This document shows positions 59,368 to 64,000 of a DNA stretch of 64,000 bases, piece after piece; within the stretch, counting starts at the first letter, position 1, and each line of letters starts with the position of its first letter. The notes below the pieces were generated by a model. It searched no databases and had not been told where the DNA came from. It saw only the letters and a program-made list of their open reading frames with translations. Origin of the DNA: G963422275 sp963422275 (GTDB lineage: Bacteria; Pseudomonadota; Alphaproteobacteria; Rhodobacterales; Rhodobacteraceae); contig OY729418.1 in assembly GCA_963422275.1 (NCBI GenBank), positions 1,736,001 through 1,800,000 on the forward strand. Direction: 5' to 3'. The position numbers and the translations under genes were made by a program.

Positions 59368-60006
59368 TTAAATTGTCCGGAATATTGTCAAGTTTGCTAG
59401 ATTGACCTGAACAGACTCAGGCGCTGTCCTGTAAATCGGAATCTTCTCGACTTGTGGTGAAGATATCTTCCCGTCCGCAGCCAACGTCTTGAAACGCTCC
59501 CCAAATCCAGCCTTGGCGAAATGCTGTGCGTTGATCCCGATGACGCACAGTGCGTCAGGTTTCGCAAGATTCAGCGACGTTTCCAGCGCGTCAGGTCCCA
59601 GATGGCCAAGCGTGAATGTGCCACAGCTTATAAGGCCACCGTATCGCCCTGTCAGGGATCGATCCGGGGTTGTCAGATCGATTGCCTGCAGTTCGCGGTA
59701 AACGCTCTTCTTTCTTGCCTCCGCAAGCATCCCGGGCGAGATGTCGAATCCATCGAGATCTCTGCCGCTGCCTGCAAACTTGACGCCTGCAAGTCCCGTC
59801 CCGCAGCCGAGGTCTGCAACCGGAACGTCACCTCGTCTGGAGATCTCAAGAAAGCGCAGAGCCACCGTTTCAGCATAGGTGTATCCCTCAGCATCTGCAA
59901 AATCTGCATCATATGTGGCAGCCCATCCGTCATAGTACGAGCGATGGTCTTCGCTGTCCCCAAGTATATAGGCCTCGTCCCTGCTATAAATTTTTGCAGA
60001 TGTCAT
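59368..60006 (-). CDS. Class I SAM-dependent methyltransferase
   Basis: 212 residues: MTSAKIYSRDEAYILGDSED, then the fold with VADLGCGTGLAGVKFAG (motif I), GFDISPGMLAEARKKSVY (motif II) and LISCGTFTLGHLGPDALE (motif IV-like). The YYDGWAATYDADFADAEGYTY N-terminus resembles Williams-Beuren/UbiE-like small-molecule methyltransferases. It would transfer a methyl group from SAM to an unknown small acceptor. It sits alone with no operon partner; the neighbours are remnants. Confidence 0.85.
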   Translation of the reverse strand: MTSAKIYSRDEAYILGDSEDHRSYYDGWAATYDADFADAEGYTYAETVALRFLEISRRGDVPVADLGCGTGLAGVKFAGSGRDLDGFDISPGMLAEARKKSVYRELQAIDLTTPDRSLTGRYGGLISCGTFTLGHLGPDALETSLNLAKPDALCVIGINAQHFAKAGFGERFKTLAADGKISSPQVEKIPIYRTAPESVQVNLANLTIFRTI

Positions 60007-60158
60007 CAGCGTCGCACTTTACTTCTCCACCTGCAAATTTCTTTCATGGAAATGCATAGGTAGTCAAGTTTTGACTCGGTGGTCCAGTTGTTTGCGCAAC
60101 CTGCAAACCTCGTATTCTTGTTATCTGTTGGATAAGGCCATTCCAAAAATGACCATGT

Positions 60159-61019
60159 TTAATGCCTAAAAGCTGTTGTGAAAGCTGGCTGACGCGTGAT
60201 CCGGTTGCATGGGTGATAGTGTTCGCGGGTCGCCCGGAAGCCATAAAGTGTTTCGCCCGGGGATCGATGATTCCGAGGTGGATGTCGGTGAAACGGACGA
60301 TCCGGTCGCCGCTCTCGGTCTCGGCGATGCCGACGTGAACTCGCTAGCTCTTCCGCACGCAACAGGTTGCCCATCGCGCTGGCCGACAGAAACACAGCCC
60401 GCAGCTTGCGCGAACCCCAATGGAACGGTCCCGGCGCAGGGCGACAATCGCTTCGGCGACCTCCGGTGCCATCGAACGACATGTCCGGGTTTCCTCTGCC
60501 GGTCAGTTCGGAAACGCCGCCCTCTGCGGTGGTTACCAGAGCGAGCCGCTGATTATCGTCTGGATAGCGCTTGCGGACCCAGCTTTCGGCCCATCGATTC
60601 AGCACGCGGTGACTGAAACTGTTGATGTTGTTGGTGATGATTGGCAACAGCCGATGGTGCGGGTTTTGGCAGATGACGTTGCGGTCGCTGCAAAGACCGT
60701 GAACGCGCTCGCGAGCGAATTTGACTTGGGCGAGTGTTTTGAGTAGGCTGTCCAAGGCATCTTCGTCTTCCGGTGTTTTGTCGGTGGCCTGCAAGATGGA
60801 AGGGGTGTCTGTCTTCAACTCCCTGTCAAGCCAGGCAGCGGCGCCAGCGCGGGCGATTCGGTCTCGTGCATCGACAGTCCAGCGGGTTCCGTCGGGATCT
60901 TCCCGAATCAGCCGCTTTCGCCATGCCTGCCTGGATCTTTCCTTGACGACTCGCCGCAATTCCTTTTGGACTTTCGGAACGACGAGAAGATGTTCGCCGG
61001 CCTGTTCGAGCAAGGCCAA
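60159..61019 (-). pseudogene. Unrecognised gene, frameshifted
   Basis: The frame from 61019 (MALLEQAGEHLLVVPKVQKE) is coherent to about residue 180 (PDDNQRLALVTTAEGGVSE), then becomes Arg- and Pro-rich, a sign of reading in the wrong frame; a sister frame continues to about 60120. The N-terminal half is helical and charged, with KTPEDEDALDSLLKTLAQVK. No family recognised. Probably a broken large protein whose N-terminus is also missing. Confidence 0.4.
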
Positions 61020-61036
61020 GAAGAATCGTCGACAGA

Positions 61037-61415
61037 TTGTCGAGGCGGACGTCGGACGCGGCTCTGTCGCTGATCGAGGCGGGGGCAGACCCGCTGCTCG
61101 CCGACGGCTGGGGCTGGCCCCCGATTCATGTGGCGGCCGCGGTCAACAGATCCGAGATACTCGGAATTCATGTGACGGCTTGCGCTGGCAAGTCTGCCGC
61201 CGACGTGATCGACATTCGCGACCGCCAAGCCGAGACCGCGCTGCACAAGGCAGTCGGGATGCTGGCCGCGCTCGGGGCCGATGTCCAGGCCAGAACCCGT
61301 TTGAGCGAGACAGCGCTTTCAATTCGGTGGTGGCCGAGCTAGCGCTGGTCCGCGTTTCCGAGAGTGCGGACGGCCCCGCCGCCGTGGACCTGCTGACGGC
61401 GTGCCCGCCGTGCTA
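61037..61415 (+). pseudogene. Ankyrin-repeat protein fragment, interrupted by IS5-family element
   Basis: The frame reads ALSLIEAGADPLLADGWGW, PPIHVAAAVNRSEILGIHV and, later, AETALHKAVGMLAALGADVQ, typical ankyrin helices and loops. It then continues to VDLLTACPP where the insertion at 61416 interrupts. The 5' end is missing. Confidence 0.6.
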
Positions 61416-62262
61416 GATAGTGTCGTCATGAGTGATGTTTATCTGCACTGTCTGTCGAACTCACTCGATGTTTGTTGGAGGCGGCTCATGGGAATGGCTC
61501 ATCGGCGTCACGACATTTCGGACAGGATCTGGCTGTTGCTGGAGCCTCATCTGCCTGGCCGAGCGGGAAGTTGGGGTGGGGTGGCGCAGGACAATCGGCG
61601 GTTCATCAATGCGATCTTCCGGGTTCTGCGCACCGGCGCTCCCTGGCGTGATTTGCCGCCAGACTGTGGAGACTGGAACAACACCCATCGCCGGTTCTGT
61701 CGCTGGCGGGACAAGGGTCTCTGGGGGGCGTTGCCGGAGCGTCTGGTGGATGAGCCGGACGATGAGTGGCTGATGATTGACGCCAGTCATCTCAAGGTGC
61801 ATCCCCATGCGAGCGGTGCGGTCGGTGGCAATCAGGCGATGGGTCGCATAGAAGGGGGCTGAACACGAAGCTGCATCTGGCTGTGGACGCGCATGGGATG
61901 CCGGTGCGGGTGTTGGCGACCGAGGGGACGGCAGCGGATTGCCGTCAAGCGGTCGAGCTGATTGAAGGGATGGATGCCGAGCATTTGCTGGCGGACAAGG
62001 CCTGTGGCACGAATGCCATCCTGTCTTGTTGCGAGGAGCATGAAGTCATTCCAGCGGTTCCGCCGAAGCGCAACCGCAAGCGCCCCGGAGCGCATGATGT
62101 CGATCTCTGCCGGCCCTGGCATTTGGTGGAGAACGCCTTTCTGTAGCTCAAGCGCTGGCGTGGGATTGCCACGCGATGCGCCAGGAATGCCGCATCGTTA
62201 TCTTGCCGCGGTGCAGATCCGGTGTCTGGCGCTCCGGGCCGGTATTTCATGACGACACTATC
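61416..62262 (+). mobile_element. IS5-family element (IS427-like) with decayed transposase
   Basis: 847 bp with terminal repeats GATAGTGTCGTCATGA (61416) and the reverse complement at 62262, flanked by TA (61414-61415 and 62263-62264). Contains one transposase reading in two frames. Confidence 0.85.
61493..62248 (+). pseudogene. IS5-family transposase, two frames plus nonsense codon
   Basis: First frame: MGMAHRRHDISDRIWLLLEP, WRDLPPDCGDWNNTHRRFC, WLMIDASHLKVHPHASGAVG (first catalytic Asp), ending RIEGG. The second frame resumes as LNTKLHLAVDAHGMPVRVLA, LLADKACGTNAILSC, then has a TAG at 62144-62146 where family members have LKLKRWRG. The shift near 61855 (AGAAGGGGGC) could be programmed, but the stop is a real defect. 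Confidence 0.8.
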
Positions 62263-62264
62263 TA

Positions 62265-62580
62265 GCACGTCGCCGAAGACGAAGCCCGCGTACTCGCCGA
62301 TGGCGAGGTGGTCGGCGGCCTGTACCGCCACCCCGACATCCTTAATGCGGGCGACGTCTCCTGCGTCATCCACCTCATCGAAGACCCGCGCGGCGCGGCG
62401 CGCGTTCACGACCGCTCGCGTTTGTGCGAGGTAGCCCGGCCTTCGCTCATTCCCGACACCGTGCGGGCGGAACCTCAGAAAGGTGGTGGTGGTGCAGGTG
62501 GAGAGAATACGCTCTCCGCTGTGACGCCAACTAAATCTCAGGGAGCCAAGCTCATGACCTTCGATATCGACATCCTCAAC
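62265..62580 (+). pseudogene. Unrecognised protein remnant downstream of the IS
   Basis: The frame EDEARVLADGEVVGGLYRHP, DILNAGDVSCVIHLIEDPRG and AARVHDRSRLCEVARPSLIP looks like a real protein with its start removed by the insertion at 61416-62262. It ends in a low-complexity Gly-rich stretch. No family recognised. Confidence 0.35.
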
Positions 62581-62930
62581 GCCTAGGTCCGCAGATTCGA
62601 CCGCTCCGTCGACCGGCTCACCCCGGAGATGCGCGACTCCATCGCCGAACAGTACCGCAGCATCACCGGCGAGATCTGGCGTCCCAGGCGCGGCAGCCAC
62701 ACCAGCCAGACCGGAAAGCTGATCTCCGCCGCGCACCAGATGGTGTGCAAGCCCGACTAGCAGCGCCACGGACGGGCCGCATCGTTCCGGCGCAACGACG
62801 AGCTGCTCGACCTCATGCCGAAGGGCGTCGTCGCCTTCCCCGGCTCGGGCATCACCGACAACCTCGTCGAGAAGGCCACGCAGCTCGGATTCCCCGCACC
62901 GCCTGTACGCGGTGCCCCTCTGCTCGGCGG
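62580..62930 (+). pseudogene. DUF2493-like remnant
   Basis: The codons after MTFDIDILNA are followed by VRRFDRSVDRLTPEMRDSIA and, further on, LMPKGVVAFPGSGITDNLVE and KATQLGFPAPPV, resembling the end of DUF2493/YspA-type Rossmann-like nucleotide-binding proteins. In-frame TAG codons at 62584 and 62758 interrupt it. Confidence 0.4.
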
Positions 62931-63720
62931 AACATGTGCGGCCGCGCGTATGCGCTTAGGGAACTCTCCCGGCCGCGGTGCGCCATGTGTGATGAACGCC
63001 GCCGCCGACTTGCGCCAGGACACGCGTTTTGTTACCTCTGTCCCTTGGACGACAACGCGGAACGCGCTCAGGTGTCGCGGCCCGGTCGTCTCGCTCAATC
63101 GCCGCGGCGGCTCCAAACCCTTGCAGCGCCGGCGCTTCAAGCCGGTAACGGTGTGCAGGGCAGCCTTGCCTCTCTCGACCCCAATAGGGGTTGATATTCT
63201 CACACCCCACGTAGCAGGCTGCCGGTGTAGCCCAAGCGCGCGTCTGGCATATTTCCCCTGCGCCTTCAACGACATGGAGCATCTGGCGCTTGCCGGGAAA
63301 AATCGCGCCCGATCGGTGGCGCGGAGCGCTCAGATTGAGTGCTGGAATTCAGCGGCCGAATTAACGCCTTGCAAACCGTGCGCCCGACCGGGCGTTTCGC
63401 GTGTGCCGAGAGCATACGTGTTGGTCGAGGAGACTTCCTGCCGGACACTCAAACTGACTGCGCGCGGGGTTGCGATCTGTGTTGACGGCCACAGCGGCCT
63501 GAGCACATGCGAAGCCTCCGTCCGAGCCATTTTCCGTCTCGGGTACGGGCAAACCAGTGTCGAACTCGCCCGTGAGTCGTATCCAACTTCCATGGTACCC
63601 GGCCCCAGAACGTTGGCGAGACGCTCGTGGAGTTTCGCGAATCCGTGAGGTGGCCTCGGTTGAAGCGGGCGGTGGAAGCCCTTATGGTAGATGGGTTGCA
63701 AATCTTCTATCGAGAATGTG
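62931..63720. other. Mixed decayed stretch without intact gene
   Basis: Overlapping long frames exist on both strands but with high Arg/Pro content, consistent with chance frames in GC-rich DNA. Nothing recognised with confidence. Confidence 0.35.
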
Positions 63721-63978
63721 ATGAGCCTCAACATCAAGAATGACGAGACCTGTTCGCTTGCGAGCGAGTTCGCAAGTTTGACGGGTGAGACGATGACGGG
63801 CGCAATCACCGTCGCGCTGCGCGAGCGCCTGGAACGCGAGCAGCGCAAACGCAGCGTCGCGAGCCGTGCCCGCAAGCTTAGGGCCATCGCCGAACGCTGC
63901 GCGACGCTCATGGGGCCGGGACCGCCGGCTGTCGAACATGGTGATCTGCTCTATGACGATCAGGGGCTGCCCAAGTAA
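63721..63978 (+). CDS. VapB-type antitoxin (type II toxin-antitoxin)
   Basis: 85 residues starting at 63721: MSLNIKNDETCSLASEFASL, a short DNA-binding N-terminus with TGETMTGAITVALRERLERE (20 residues), followed by a charged helix and the tail EHGDLLYDDQGLPK. This layout is of VapB/PSK-type antitoxins of VapBC pairs. The next codons beyond the stop read VIADSSALL in another frame, the start of a PIN-domain VapC toxin cut by the window edge. An upstream in-frame start at 63691 is less likely. Confidence 0.75.
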   Translation: MSLNIKNDETCSLASEFASLTGETMTGAITVALRERLEREQRKRSVASRARKLRAIAERCATLMGPGPPAVEHGDLLYDDQGLPK

Positions 63979-64000
63979 TCGCCGACAGCTCCGCACTGCT
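63975..64000 (+). CDS. Probable VapC toxin N-terminus (cut off by window end)
   Basis: The last bases encode VIADSSAL, matching the conserved first strand and catalytic Asp of PIN-domain VapC ribonucleases (usually MVIADTSAL). No ATG or GTG precedes it in frame here, so the start codon is unusual (GTA) or the gene is altered. Too little is visible for a firm call. Confidence 0.35.

Noticed and set aside
1..64000. tRNA, rRNA or CRISPR arrays
   Set aside because: No tRNA-like cloverleaf, rRNA sequence or regularly spaced direct repeats noticed by reading; a covariance-model search could not be run.

Overview
The window looks like chromosomal or megaplasmid DNA of an alphaproteobacterium, probably Rhodobacterales- or Rhizobiales-like (inference from gene families, moderate-to-high GC, the density of sugar and peptide ABC transporters, De Ley-Doudoroff galactonate genes, and IS5, IS982 and IS1595 remains). 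It alternates catabolic operons with insertion-sequence graveyards.

Layout. 1-2720: end of an indolepyruvate oxidoreductase operon (iorB end, hotdog thioesterase, two MarR regulators). 2721-10517: a nested mobile region. An IS5 relative (4231-10517, CTAG duplicated) is split by a 5.0-kb IS982-flanked composite transposon (5151-10147, TAGCATC duplicated) carrying parA and a ParDE toxin-antitoxin pair; its right IS982 is itself split by an intact-looking IS1595-family element. 10518-18148: an RbsABC-type sugar ABC operon ending in an unusual regulator, a DNA-binding domain fused to a solute-binding-protein domain, with a divergent SDR dehydrogenase. 18790-28350: dgoA, dgoK and a MalFG-type sugar ABC transporter whose ATPase is separated from the other genes by 2.75 kb of stacked insertion sequences. 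28568-35937: a peptide/oligosaccharide (Dpp-type) ABC operon, an AraC regulator and a ParB-like small protein. 36089-42368: a GH4 glycosidase, a flavin-dependent halogenase-family protein, a GH2 glycosidase and a PhyH-family protein. 42369-49270: decayed transposases, a broken ATPase, a Fic protein and a PfkB sugar kinase. 49270-58114: a divergent unit with a NanA/DapA-type aldolase, a GntR/FCD regulator, an SBP5 substrate-binding protein, DppBCDF and a sulfatase. 58115-64000: IS remnants, a methyltransferase, several pseudogenes and a VapB antitoxin at the edge.

How it fits together. The dense centre (10.5-42.4 kb) reads as a galactoside-use region: import by three ABC systems, hydrolysis by GH4 and GH2 enzymes, oxidation by an SDR, and the last two De Ley-Doudoroff steps (KDGal kinase and KDPGal aldolase). 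The 49-58 kb unit looks like import, desulfation and aldol cleavage of a sulfated sugar-acid-like compound.

Most unusual. The SBP5 protein at 51079-52665 has its two conserved halves in swapped order, with a signal peptide in front of what is normally the C-terminal half: an apparent natural circular permutation. A halogenase-family gene lies between two glycosidases, next to a PhyH protein in which the usual HxD iron motif reads HSG. The HTH-SBP fusion regulator and the reconstructable transposon nesting are also notable.
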